Part shown: one piece after another, positions 11,763-22,792 of the stretch
Numbering within the stretch: position 1 is the stretch's first letter
Layout of the letters: every line of letters starts with the position of its first letter
Source: Galbula dea
Lineage: Eukaryota > Chordata > Aves > Piciformes > Galbulidae
Direction of reading: 5' to 3'
Assembly (NCBI GenBank): GCA_013399015.1
Contig: VWZX01000183.1
Coordinates: 62,355-126,354, forward strand
DNA length: 64,000 nt
Translations under genes and position numbers: made by a program
Notes under the pieces: model-generated
The model's input: the letters and a program-made list of their open reading frames with translations, nothing else
The model's database searches: none
What the model was told of the DNA's origin: nothing

Positions 11763-12629
11763 GCCCCCAACATTAGCAGCACCCCCTGCCTGTCCCCACT
11801 TTATGCAACAGGTTACACAAGAGCAGGATCCATAACTGTGTTAGGTGACAGAGCTGGCCCCTTCCCCCTCTAATTGTCCAGTCCCAGATGAATGCAGCCT
11901 TGTGTGAAGCCCAGCCCAAAGGATGTCAGGAACAGGGCTATGCCCTGTGACTGGAGCTGTGTCTGGGGATGAGGGTGCTTCCAGTGCCTCCCTCCTGGCT
12001 GTTGCCCACTGGCCCCAGTGTTTGGCAGTGTCATGATGGGTCCTGCATCAAGGAAGAGGATGTTTGGGCTGGCATTTCGGCCCAGGGTTGAGCCACAGGC
12101 CAGTGCCCTCCAGAAGGGGTTGTGGCTTCCCAGGCTGCTGGCAGTGGGCATAGACTGCTCCTGGAGAGGTCTGGGCTCACGGCACAGAGAGCAGGTGAGT
12201 GGCTGGAGCTGAGCCACATCCACCGCTCACACCTGTTGCTCTGCTTCATGCCAGTCCTTCCCCAGACGTTTTGAGACCTGTCTAGTGATTGCCTATCACT
12301 CCACTCCCACACTGCCAGCCTGCTCTTTGGCAGAGAAATTAAGGCTGGGAGACTGGGATAGCCCAGGGTGCCCAAAGGGCTAGGTGGGTGTGGATCTCCA
12401 TAGTGTGTCCCAGCCCTGGGAACCACTTCTCCCTGGACAGGGCTGTTTTGGTGGCGGGGCAGCACTGTGGCATTGGGTTGTGAGTGCCCATGGGGTCCAA
12501 CTCTCAGCAGGAGCTGGGATCATCCCTGATCCCCAGTGCCAGCCTACCACTACAAGCCATGCTTCCCCCTCCCCATTGCTCCACTGGGACTTCCCCCATG
12601 ACAACCCAGCAAACAAGGGTGAGGGGCTG
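11763..12629. other. Intergenic, no supported gene
   Basis: GC-rich sequence between the PTGDS 3' end and the broken lipocalin promoter. I looked for lost lipocalin exons 2 and 3 on the minus strand and found none. Confidence 0.5.
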
Positions 12630-12800
12630 GTTTTATACAGGTTTTAATGGGGACAGGGGTACTCGTGTGGGATGTGAAGCCAGGGAATGAAGGCTGCTGA
12701 GGTGCTGGGGGTGCACTGGGGGACAGGACAGGATGGGATGGGGCAGCTGCCGGCTTGAGGTGCTCTCAGGGCTCTGGGCAGCAGCAGCTGGTGGATCTGC
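12630..12800 (-). other. 3'UTR exon of PTGDS
   Basis: The PTGDS stop codon is followed directly by a GTGAGT donor (TAG|GTGAGT at about 13,105-13,097). A good acceptor, CTCTTTCAG, ends at 12,801, giving a last non-coding exon that runs to the ATTAAA signal. Human PTGDS also has a separate 3'UTR exon. Confidence 0.65.
12643..12648 (-). terminator. Poly(A) signal ATTAAA of PTGDS
   Basis: ATTAAA on the minus strand, about 150 bases into the last exon. It is the most common variant signal. Confidence 0.6.
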
Positions 12801-13102
12801 CTGAAAGAGATGGGGGGAGGCAAGCACAGCTGAGCTGGGGGTGATGAAGGGCACACAGGAGGGCCTTAGCCCTGCCAGCCCCATGCTGAGTGGGTGGGTA
12901 TCCACCACCCAAGGCCTGGGTTAGCGAAAGAGCCACCTCACGTGGACAGGGTGGGCGACCCCCGGCAGGGGTAAGGGGAACCTCAGAGAGAGGAGCACCC
13001 TAGAAGTAGGAAGGGAGGGGATGGGGGCTCTATTGGGTCGAGCAGCTCTAAGCACCACCCCACTGCAGAGCTCATCTGAGCCCCAGCAAAGGCAGAACTC
13101 AC

Positions 13103-15529
13103 CTAGGCAGCCTCTGCCATGCATTTGTCTGCAGGAGGAAGAAAAGCAGAGATCAGCTCCTTCAGGGGCTGGGGGCGGGGGGGCTGCCCCTCAAGGGACC
13201 CTGCACAGGGCTATGCCTAGAAGCACCCCATGATTGGCCCCATGATGGCCCCACGGAGAGGCAGGGAGAAGGCAGAAAGGCCTCCTCCCTCTCACCCCAC
13301 CGGGGTACCTCACTCTTTGCTCCCCATCATGCCCTCTGCACCTCTAGCTTCTCACCTGTCTGGGGCAGGATGAGGATCTCTTCATCCATCAGGCCCTGCT
13401 CCTTGGAGAACTGGGTGAACCTCTCCAGGCGCTCAGGACTGAGCTCCTTTGTCCGGCCTACAGCAGACAGCAGGGTGAGAGGCAGCCTGCCTGCACCCCT
13501 CAAGTCAGGGGTCATGCTGCTCCAGGGCACAGGCAGCCAAGCAAGGGACAGGTTCCCCAGGTTAGGGGTTCAGATCCCAGCTTAGAAGATGCTGCTGCCC
13601 TTCTCCCATGGGACAGATTTCCCACCCAAGACATCCCAGGGAGTCCCAGGGTACCGGTGGGGTGGGTGGCATGGGGGTCCCGGGACAGACATACTGTAGA
13701 GCAGCACCATGGTGGAGGAGCCAGAGCTCTTGGAGATTTGAGTGGCCACCAAGGCATACTCATCGTAGTTGGTCTCCACTATGCGGATGTCATGCTTGCT
13801 GCCCCAGCCTGTGGGGGACCAGGAGGGCACAGCTCAGCCCACAGCACTGAGCCAGCCCTGAGATGCTCTGGTGAGGGCAGAAGGCAGGGACAGGCAGCAG
13901 TGGGTCTGGGCTGGGATATGGGCACTCACGTGGGCTGCTGTAGCTGAACCGCCCTGGCTGCTCTGTCTTAGTGTAAAGGCTGTTCCTCTTCTCACACTGG
14001 TCACCCCTGGGGAGCACAGCATGAGGACGTCAGAGGGGCCTGGGGGGTATGCTCCAGCCCACACATAGCCCTAGCCATGTCACTGTGGGGGAGCACCCCC
14101 TGCTCACCCAACCCCTCCCCATGCCTGTACTTGGGGTAGGTGGAGGTGACCTCCAGGTTCCCATCGGAGGTGGCAGAGATGACTGTGGTGCACATCTTCA
14201 TCAGGTGCTTCTTCTCTTTGAACCAGTTGGAGTTGGAGGCCAGGCCAATGCTGTACCACTTCCCTGTGAGCTGCACACAATTTCCACTCAGTCACAAGCT
14301 GGACACACACCCCACATTGCCCCTCAGCTGCCCACCAGCCCCAGCCCAGGCCACCTCCCCTCCCTTGCCAGCCTGTGCCCTGCAGCAGGGACAGCATCCT
14401 GAGGTCCTTGTACCCCAGGGAGCTGCTACAGCTTTCAGTGTCCACAAAACCCAGTGGCCAGTGGAGTTCCAGATTACAATGTGCTCTTCACTGCCCAGAA
14501 CTTGGGGTGTTTCCTTCCTCTTTGCTCCAAGCCTGGGGAAGGAGTGACAGGATCACCTGGCTCTAAGATGCCATTTGCATCCCTGCAGGAGCAAGTCAGG
14601 ACTGTGAGGCCAGTACAGCTCATCCCAGCCTGGTCCCTGGGACAACTGGCTCAGCGCTTTGGGAGAGGAGCTGTCAACCGTGGAGGTGTGCTGTGCTGGG
14701 ACCACTCTGGCAGGAGATGCCTTCATCCCCATCACTGCTCTGGGGTGGCTGTGTTCCCTAGGACCTCTCCAGGGCTCCCTGGAGGAGCAGGCAGTGTGAT
14801 CTTTGCCCCAGCTCGGTGGGACCCCAAGGCTGAGAGGCCAGGACTCCCAGGGTGCAGCCGGGCTGGGGTTATCCTACTCAGGGTGCTGCCCATCATGGGG
14901 TGAAGCAGGGGAGTGCAAGCACCCTGAGCACACCATCAGCCAGGGGCTGGAAGGGTAGAGGGGTGCATGGAACCCCCCCTAAGCACAGCAGCCTTTGTTA
15001 TTTTGGGACCCTGGGCTAGAGGGGTCTGTGTTGAGGTGGGGGGTCCGTGGCCCACCTCCACACTGCCTGTCAAATTGAGTTTGCTTTTCTCTGTCCCCAC
15101 TGTCCCATTAGGCGAGACCCCTACCCAAAAGTCTGCCTGACTTAAAATCCTTGTGCACCTACACCCACCTCATGGCACAGGACATGGCCTGGCCCCACAC
15201 CTACCTGGTTTTGACCCAAAGGCTGGAGCCTGGATCCTGCATCCCCTCTGGAGCCACCAAATCCAGGCTGTGGGGGCTTTGCAGGGTGTAATGGACATCT
15301 TGTCCCTCCCAGTGCTGGCACCAGCTGACCCCAAATCCATCTCCAACAGCCCCTCTGCACATTTTCAAGGCGAGGATCCCCCAAAGACCCCAAACCACCC
15401 CTCCATATGATGCCATCCAGGCTGGGTCACCTTGTCCTGCTGGAAGTCTCTTTGCACAGGAATGTTGTCCTGGGCATGCAGGGTCCCGAGCAGGGCCAGC
15501 CCCAGGACGCCGAGCAGTGTAGGGTGCAT
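13103..15529 (-). CDS. PTGDS: Prostaglandin D2 synthase, lipocalin type (PTGDS), 6 coding exons
   Basis: Secreted lipocalin that isomerises prostaglandin H2 to D2 and carries small lipophilic ligands. Exons (minus): 15,529-15,431; 14,270-14,131; 14,006-13,930; 13,808-13,695; 13,457-13,356; 13,128-13,103. Phases close to 185 aa; human is 190. Residues 1-19 form a signal peptide (MHPTLLGVLGLALLGTLHA). The motif G-K-W is at 36-38, followed by YSIGLASNSNWFKEKK as in mammalian L-PGDS. C60 in MKMCTTV aligns with the catalytic Cys65 of the human enzyme. C84 and C180 fit the fold disulphide. The block IRIVETNYDEYALV is the second lipocalin motif and the protein ends DKCMAEAA. The two human N-glycosylation sequons are not preserved. 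This is probably the avian gene called CAL-gamma in the chicken cluster (recalled). Confidence 0.94.
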
Positions 15530-15614
15530 GTCTCCCACCGAGCCGAGCCAAGCAGAGCCGAGCTGCGCGAGAGGAGCAGGCAGAGTTGCAGTGCCGGAGA
15601 GTCAGCGGAGCCCC

Positions 15615-15622
15615 TATTTATG
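15615..15622 (-). promoter_or_regulatory. TATA-like box of PTGDS
   Basis: CATAAATA on the minus strand, about 86 bases upstream of the ATG, in a C-rich promoter. It is a plausible TATA element. Confidence 0.5.
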
Positions 15623-15629
15623 GGCAGGC

Positions 15630-17948
15630 TGTGTGGTGGCCCCAGGGGGGGCCAGCCCTGCCTCCCCCCTCCCCCCTGTGCCGTTATGCAAGCAAGAGCA
15701 GGGGCGAGCCTCGAAGCCAAAGGGCATGCAGGGGAACCTGCAAATGGTTCCCTCCTGTTGATATGACATATTTGCTTCGGGGTGCCAAACTGCTCCGCAG
15801 CAAAAATCCAGCTCGCAGCCAGCACAGCAACCATCCCAGCCCACAGCTCTGCAGGACTGAGGCCGGTGTGGGCAGCTGAGGCAGGGGGGCCAGGACCAGG
15901 GGCCAGGGCTTGCTGCCTGCCCTGTCCTTGCAGGATGGCCTCACTCTGACTCAAGAGGGGCCCAAAGTGAGGTAGAGGGCCTCACTTGCCTTCAAGTGCC
16001 CACCAGGTCCTGCTCCCATCCACAGCACTTGTGGGCACTTTTGAGTGCTCCTGAAAGACCCCCTGCCTTGTCCTGACCCAAGTCTCTGCACCACTCGAGG
16101 AATCACCTTGGCTTGCCCCACCACCCGTCAGGGTCCACCCGACCAAGGTACAGCTTTGGTGCACTGTAATGGTGTGCTGGGGCTGTTGGGAGGGGAGCCA
16201 GACCCCAGCCTCTAGCAGCCAAGATGCCCAGCTCCCTGGGGACCAGTATGCAGCTAGGCAGACCACTTAGTGCTCCTCCCCCCGCCCCCCATGCCACCCT
16301 GCACCCTTTGCCAAGAGGGGCTGGGAGACATCCTCCCCTTCAGTTTAGGGTCACCAGCAAGAGCTGAGCTGCCCTCCCTTAATTTCAGGACACCCTAAGC
16401 ACCCACAGGGTGAGGGCTGGGGGTGAACACTGGGTGCCAACAACAGCACCTGTGGCTCTGGGACAGTTTGGGTTAGAGCACCAGCCCGGCAGCTCTCTCC
16501 ATGGCACAGCCATGCCAAGAAGCTTTACGTAAGGAGTGTGTTTTCACAACAGCTGGTTTTTCCCTCTGGCAGCCTGCCCCTTCCCCAGCACATTCCCTTC
16601 CCTGCAACCAGCTGGGAGCACAGCCTGCCCCTGCACCCCATGCCGGCCCCAGCTCCATGGATTTGGTAAAACAAAACAAAAGCTGAGCTGGGCAGGACTG
16701 AGCATCATGAGAGACTGGCTGGGGCCCACCACACACTGGGCTGGGGGCTCAGTCTGAGCCCAACCTTGGGGTGCAGGGTGCTAGGAGGAACTCTCTCCAT
16801 GGGGTGCCCATTGATGTCCCTGTGACTCTGCCACTGGGGTAGGGACACAAAGGCTCCCCACTGAACAGGTGTCACTGACTCCCTGCCCTGCCTAGCAGCA
16901 GGAGCGGGTGCCCAAGAGGTGCCTGTTCTCCCAGCTCTCCTGGGGGTGGCAAAGCTAGTGGCCAGCCCAAGAAGCTGGATGGCAGGTCAGGAGTGTGGGG
17001 GCACATGGGGGCACTGGCAGCAGCATGGGGTAGGCTAAGCCCACTGCTGGGGCTGGGGGCACAGGCAGGATAGAGATACTTGTGTTGTGGATCACTGCAG
17101 TGCCTGGACACAGACCCTCAGGCACAATCCAGACATTTGCACCCCAGAAATGGGTTCACACTAGATAAACGTGAGCTGGGCTGGGCTGAGCTGTGGTGCA
17201 GGATGCAGGGGGGTCCTTGGGGACCAGGCCAGCTCCCCAAGGCAGGAGGGGAAGACTCTCCCCTCACCTCTCATCACCCTGCCATGGCTGCACCACAGTG
17301 AAGCCACTTCTGGGGTGCAGGTTGGTGCAGGGCAGAAAGTGAGCCAGATCCATAACACCCTGACTCTTGCAGGCTCAACCAGGCAGCCTGGGGGGTCTGC
17401 AAACATGGCTGGACAAGGCTGGCCTGCACATGGGCAGCAGGTCAGGGGCTGGCTTCTGGCAAGTCACATGGTCCCTTACATAAGTCTCTGATAAACAACA
17501 TGTGTTACCAGTTTCCGCTAAGATTGCAAAACGCCAGTGCTGGGGACAGCAGGTTGCTTTCCCTGGGGAGCTGCAGGGTGCCAGGGCACCCCAGCAGCCT
17601 GCTGCTGGGAACTGACCCCCAACCCCTCCCACTGCCCAGCCTGTGCCAGCTGGGAAGTTGGCACCACTTGCCCAAAACAGTGCTCCTGGTCCAAGCGCAT
17701 AGCAGGACAGCCTTAGCCAGTCCGGAGTACACAGGAGGTGTCCTGCAGGGGGCTGCCGCCCCTCTCCCCTGGTTGCTCCCCTGGTTCAAGCCTCCACAGT
17801 CCCCACAGCGTCCTCAGGGCATGCAAGAGACTCCCCTGCCTGGCTCTCCACTGGGGTGCTGGCTGTGCAGGCAGGCTTTGAGAAGCAGGCAGGGGCCCCT
17901 CCCAAGAAGACTTTTGGGAAACCCTGTCTGCAGGGCTGGGGCAGGGGA
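15630..17948. other. Intergenic between PTGDS and C8G
   Basis: GC-rich with many chance frames. Mammals have LCN12 between these genes. I searched the minus strand for a G-x-W exon and other lipocalin blocks and saw none. Confidence 0.5.
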
Positions 17949-18045
17949 ATCATAGAATCCTAGAGAAGTTTGAGTTGGAAGGGACCTTTAGAGGTCATCT
18001 AGTCTAATCCCCTGCAGCAAGCACGTACACCTATAACTAGATCAG
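17949..18045 (-). mobile_element. CR1 3'-end fragment
   Basis: It begins with AATCATAGAATCCTAGAG, then the 'GTTGGAAGGGACCTTTAGAGG' and 'TCATCTAGTCTAATCCCC' blocks typical of CR1 3' ends in reverse orientation. Only about 100 bases are recognisable. Confidence 0.85.
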
Positions 18046-18779
18046 ATTGCTCAGAAATGAATGAGCTGTTTCACTGACCTGGAGGAACTGGGGATGGGAA
18101 GGACAACTGCGGGGCCAGGGCTTCCTCCTCTTGGGGTCCCTGAGGGATCTCCTGGCTTGCTGTAGGTGAAAGGCTGATCCTGCACTGGGCCCTAGTGCCC
18201 CCCAAGACTGGACCTCCATGGCATCAGGCACTGTGCTTTTCCTTGCTCACCAACCAGCCAGACTCAGGTGCACTATGGCACTGAAGAGTAAATCAGGAAC
18301 TGTCATGATTCCTAACTTGATGTCCCATGGTTGGCGTGAGGTTCGGGGAGAGCCTGATGGGGTTGTGTGGAGGGGGCTGCATGTCCTCCAGCAACCTCTG
18401 GTCACCACCCTAGCATTCCCCAGGCCAGCAGCAGAATGCCAGGGCACCAGGAATCCACGGGTGGAGGCACCACTGGTCTTGCTGGGGCAGATCAAGGGGT
18501 GAATTGCTTGGACACAGATTGTTCTCCAAAGTGTTTACTGGGGTGTCGCTGGCTGCTGCAGGGCACTGGTGTGCAGAGCAGAGGGGTGACACAAAGCTGG
18601 GGAGAAAGGACAAGGACAGGCATGGGTGCCAATGCAGCTGGAGGAGATGAGAAGACCCAGGGCTGGCTCCAGGGCTGTAGTAGTGTCTGGCCAAACCCTG
18701 ACTCAGTCTTGCATGGCCATGGGTGGCTGGATGAGGCAAGGGCTGAGCCTTGGGGACCTCCAGGCAGCACCACCTGCAC
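18046..18779 (-). other. Probable 3'UTR and 3' flank of C8G
   Basis: Follows the C8G stop codon on the minus strand. No canonical AATAAA was seen; a variant AGTAAA near 18,540 is a weak candidate for the poly(A) signal. No other gene recognised. Confidence 0.4.
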
Positions 18780-21701
18780 CTACAGCTTCATTTCTGGAAG
18801 GGAAAAAGAAATGCTGAAGGCCTTAGGAAATGCCTGAGCTCAGTGCCAGGGCTCAAGACCCACCTCTGCCTCCCCAGGCACCACCAAGTGATGGCGCTGT
18901 CCCTGGGCACCCCAGTCCTCATCCTGTGCTGCCCCTGTACCAAGACATCCCATCCCAGACCTGCCCTCATCCCAGGAAAGAACAATATAGAACCCACCAA
19001 GCCCAGCCTGAGCCACGTCAGGGAGCAAACAAGGCTTTGGTTTGCCAGAGTGTATCTGATGCCCACCCTGGGTGAGTCTGCCACCTCCTCACTGCTGCAC
19101 TCCTGGGGCAGGACTGCACAGTCTGCGGGTCTGTCCTGGTGTGCCCAGCCTGCAGCCAGGACAGGGAGAACTCGGGTGGGGCCCAAGGTGGGCTCATGAC
19201 CCACAACTCACCATCAAGGATGTGAAAATCATCTGCAGAGTCACAAAACCCTGCAAGAGAGAGAGCCCAGACTGGTCATCCTGCATGGGCACCTGGGATC
19301 CCCACCCCTGCATCCCAGGGGCACTGCAGGGCACAGCCCTGTCCTTGTATTTTAGTCCCTTGGGTGGTGGCAGCATGCGGACAGACCACACGCATGGCTG
19401 TGCTGTGGGCGACACGGGGCCACAAGCTGCTCCAACCCGTGTGGGTATGCTTCTCCACATGCTGGAAGGCCCCAGCCCCTCCTGCTAGGCCCCTCGCGGG
19501 TGCAGCCCTCACTGTGGGTGTCCCCTGCTACCAGGGGACCACATGCCACCCACCATATGTGGGGAAGTAGTAGGTCACATCTTCGCTTAGACCCACAGCC
19601 CTGATGTGCTGCTCAAACTTGTCCACGGCAGCGTCACTGACCTGGCTCGTCCGTCCTGTGTGGGGAGGGAGATACCATCAGCAGCCTTAGCCCTGCCTGT
19701 CCCTGCCCCAAGGCCCCTCGTGTTCCCCATGGCGAAGCCCAGGATCAAGGGAGTTTTCATCTCAGAGAAGTTGTTTCCCAGCTCCCTTCCCACATCATGT
19801 ATGCACAAAACTCTCTGTTTGGGGACTGGGCCTCCTGCAGAGCCCCTGCCCAGGTGACTGGGTCCTCCAGACCTCCAGCGGGCATCCCCAGAGCCCAGCA
19901 TGGGTTTCCCACCCCTCTGTTGCCTCCATCCTTCATCTGCCACAAGCCCCCAGGTGCCAACCCACCATAGAGCTTGACAGAGATGCTCCTGCCCTTCTGG
20001 TAATAGAGGATGGCATAGCTGCTGTGGTCCGTCTCACCCACCACCACATCCACCTTGCTGCCATAGCCACGGCCTGGGAAAGACAGTCATGGCAGAAGGT
20101 AGCCCCAGTCAGTCCTGGTTAAGCCCGTGTAGTCTCTGGACATCATTTGGCCAGAAACAGAGTGAACGAGGGGTGAGAATCAGGGCCAGTGTCGGTGCAG
20201 CTCCACAGGGTGCTATTCCCCACCAACGGGCACTGGCCCACAGTGCTGCCCATATTGGCATCTGCCACTAGGCCACTTTGAGACCCCAGAGATGGGATAT
20301 TGGGAGGGCTCTGGGAAGGAGGACAATGGTATCAAAGCCCTGACAAGAGCAGAACTGGGGACGCTCCAGCTCCGCAGTCCCCACAGTCCCCACAACACCC
20401 CGGCCTAGCCCCCTCACCCTTCAGGAGGAAGCGTCCGTGGGCATTAGCAGGGAGGTAGCACTGCCTGATCTCCCAGCATACCCCATCCCTGTACAGGGAG
20501 AGAAGGAAGTTGGGCACAGGCTGGGAAGGACCCAGCCTGGGTCCCTGCCCACCCACTTGCCAGGGCACACAGGGGACCTGCTTCCTTTGGACTTTTGTCC
20601 CGGTCCCTGTCTGTGGCCTCAGTTACTGGTGTCACTCACAGCTTCCTGAAGGTGCTGATGGCCAGGCTCTGCCCGTCTGGGATGGTCACTGCCACTGCTG
20701 TGGCTTCCAGTCGGTGGCCGTGCTCTGACAGGTAGCTGCAGCGGGAGGCCATGCCGACCAGGAACCACCTTCCTGTGAGCTGCATGGCACAGGGGTGGCA
20801 CTATCTGCCAGGTCACCTCTCCAGGGTGCCACCACGCTTCTGCCCCAGGCACCCAACACCCCGAGCACCCTTCCTTCCTGTTGTATCTGCTTGCTTGGCA
20901 CCTCTGCCTACTGCCTGGCCCTTCGGTGTGCTCACAGGACACAACTACCCTTACTGGGGGGCTGGCAGGTGGGACAGAGCAGGACAGACAGGAACCTGGC
21001 ATGGCTGTTGCAGGGGGGGTGCGGGGAGCAGGTGTCTGAGACCTCGCAGTGCCAGTGTGGGCTGCAAGCACCCCAGTGCAGCCCTGGCTGCGTAGTGGGC
21101 TCCCTCGGCCACAGCTCGGACCCCAGCAGAGCCCTGGCTGGAGCCTGTGCCCAGCGCAGGGAAACCCAGTGCCGAACCTGGGACGGAGAACGACAGCACC
21201 GGCCCCAGTGCTGAGGGTTGGGGTGGCTGCGGGGTCAGCGGTCGGGTCGAAGGGCAGTCGGCCAGGACCGAGGTGGCCCAGGCGAGGCTTTGGCCCCTGT
21301 GCTCCCCTGTGAGGCAGCTCTGCGGGCAGTGCTGGGGCTGAGGGGGTAGAGCTACTGTCACCCCCGGCGGGGGACAGGGTGTGCCGGGGCCGGGCTGGGG
21401 ACGAGCTGCAGGGGCAGGGCCGGGCCGGGGGACACAGCGGGGTCAGACCTGGAAGGGGACACGCAGGGGACGGGCTGCAGCTCGCTACCTGGCTGTGCCT
21501 AGTCCCCCTGGGGAACGGACAGATAGATGGACACACCCCTCGGCCCCTCACCTGGGAGAGACTGAGCTCCGCCTGAGCCGTCACCTTCTCCAGCGGGCTC
21601 TGGGCAGGGGACGGCCTCCGCCGCCGCCCCTGCCCCTGCCCCAGCCCCGGCGGAGCCACGAGGAGCAGGCCGAAGAGCAAGAGTGCGCCCAGGGCCGCCA
21701 T
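18780..21701 (-). CDS. C8G: Complement component C8 gamma chain, 7 coding exons
   Basis: Lipocalin subunit of complement C8, joined by a disulphide to C8 alpha within the membrane attack complex. Exons (minus): 21,701-21,552; 20,779-20,640; 20,488-20,418; 20,073-19,966; 19,655-19,554; 19,250-19,212; 18,793-18,780. All phases agree and give 207 aa; human is 202. Residues 1-21 look like a signal peptide, followed by a basic stretch GRRRRP as in the mammalian protein. The G-R-W motif is at 53-55. C64 in MASRCSYLSEHGHR corresponds to the Cys that links to C8 alpha. C101 (DGVCWEIRQ) and C193 (YGFCDSADD) fit the internal disulphide. VVVGETDHSSYAILY is the second lipocalin block. The end DDFHILDEMKL parallels human QFHVLDEVRR. 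Confidence 0.95.
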
Positions 21702-21731
21702 GGTGCCGCTCTGCCGGGACGCGGCGGGGTC

Positions 21732-21764
21732 AGGCGGGAGCGGGGCCAGGCGGGAGCGGGGCCA
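21732..21764. repeat. Short GC-rich tandem repeat in C8G 5' flank
   Basis: A unit of about 16 bases (AGGCGGGAGCGGGGCC) occurs twice in a row, 31-63 bases upstream of the C8G ATG. The G-rich units resemble Sp1-type boxes. No TATA box was seen for C8G. Confidence 0.5.
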
Positions 21765-21889
21765 GGCTGGGCGGTGGCAGCAGGCTGGGACGGCCGGGGC
21801 AGAGGAGTGGGGAAAGAACAAAACTGGGAGGAGGAGCTGACCCCCATCAGGGTGTGCTCCCCTAAGCGAGACCTGGACAGGCTGAGAGG

Positions 21890-22256
21890 TGGGGGAAAGG
21901 AACCTCATGAAGTTCAGCCACGGCAAGTGTAGAGTCCTGCACCTGGGAGGAATAATCCTATGGACCAAGACAGGTTAGGGGGCTGACGTGCTGAAAAGTA
22001 GCTCTGCTGAGAAGGACCTGGGAGTGCTGGTGGACAACAGGTTGCCCATGAGCTAGCAACGTGCCCTCTGGGCCAAGAAGGCCAATGGTCTCCTGGGGTG
22101 CATTAAGAAGAGTGTGACCAGCAGGTTGAGAGAAGTTGTCCTTCCTCACTTAGTGAGGCCACATCCGGAGTATTCTGTCCAGTTCTGGGCTTCCCAGTTG
22201 AAGAGAGACAAGAAACTACAAGTGAGAGTCCAGCAGAGGCTAGGAAGATGCTGAGT
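21890..22256 (+). mobile_element. CR1 LINE fragment between C8G and FBXW5
   Basis: Plus-orientation CR1 internal sequence from the C-terminal reverse transcriptase part: 'GAGTCCTGCACCTGGGAGGA', 'GAGAAGGACCTGGGAGT', 'GGCCAAGAAGGCCAATGG' and 'CTGTCCAGTTCTGGGC' are all characteristic. It is interrupted by stops and lacks the 3' tail. Confidence 0.9.
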
Positions 22257-22259
22257 GGA

Positions 22260-22698
22260 CTAATCGGAGGGAGCGGGACGTGCTCTGCGGGGCGGAGCTA
22301 AAGAAATTACTGTGAGCGATCATGCCGCGCTCGGCTAGCTGTGCCTAGAGCGCTGCGGGGAAGCTCTGGGCTCGAGCTCTCGGGCCTGCGGCAGGATGCG
22401 GCGCGGTGATTGGAGGTGGGGGGGGAGGGAACCACCGAGAAGGGTGTCTAGAGCGGCCCGTGAGGGCTGGGGCGGAAGTGCGAGCAGGAGGCCGGAAGTA
22501 CCGCGCGAGGGAGGCGGGACAGCGGAGCCGCTGGAGCTGCCGCGGTGCCGTGAGGGGCGGAGGGACCCGGGGCGGGTGTGGGGATGGGGCCGTGGGGCCC
22601 GGGGCGGGCTGGCGAGGGGCGACCCCAGAGCGAGCGCGGGGCCATCGGTGTGTGGCTGTGGGCGGCCAGGCCGGGCCTCAACCTCTGTTTGGTTCCAG
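22260..22698 (+). promoter_or_regulatory. CpG-rich promoter region and 5'UTR of FBXW5
   Basis: Very GC- and CpG-rich with no TATA box, typical of a housekeeping promoter. A non-coding first exon probably ends at 22,549 with donor GTGAGG. The coding exon begins after the acceptor TTCCAG at 22,698. The 5' border of the exon is unknown. Confidence 0.65.
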
Positions 22699-22711
22699 GC
22701 GTGACGGCAGA

Positions 22712-22792
22712 ATGACACGATGGCCGCGGGCGGCGGCCCCCTCCTCCCCGACAGCGTCCTCTACGAGATCTTCCTTTACCTGGACCACGTAG
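22712..22792 (+). other. Overlapping upstream ORF in the FBXW5 leader
   Basis: An ATG at 22,712, in the context AGA-ATG-A, opens a 26-codon frame (starting MTRWPRAAAPSS) that overlaps the FBXW5 start in another register and ends at TAG 22,790-22,792. It lies 13 bases after the splice acceptor, so it should be in the mRNA. The FBXW5 ATG has the stronger context (A at -3, G at +4). Confidence 0.6.

Noticed and set aside
15630..18779. Possible LCN12 orthologue between PTGDS and C8G, expected from human synteny.
   Set aside because: No G-x-W exon or second lipocalin motif was seen on the minus strand. Only a CR1 fragment is recognisable.
20619..21968. A 449-codon minus-strand frame across the C8G start region.
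   Set aside because: It reads through the C8G exon 1 and exon 2 borders and the intron between them. The spliced model with human-like protein explains the locus better.
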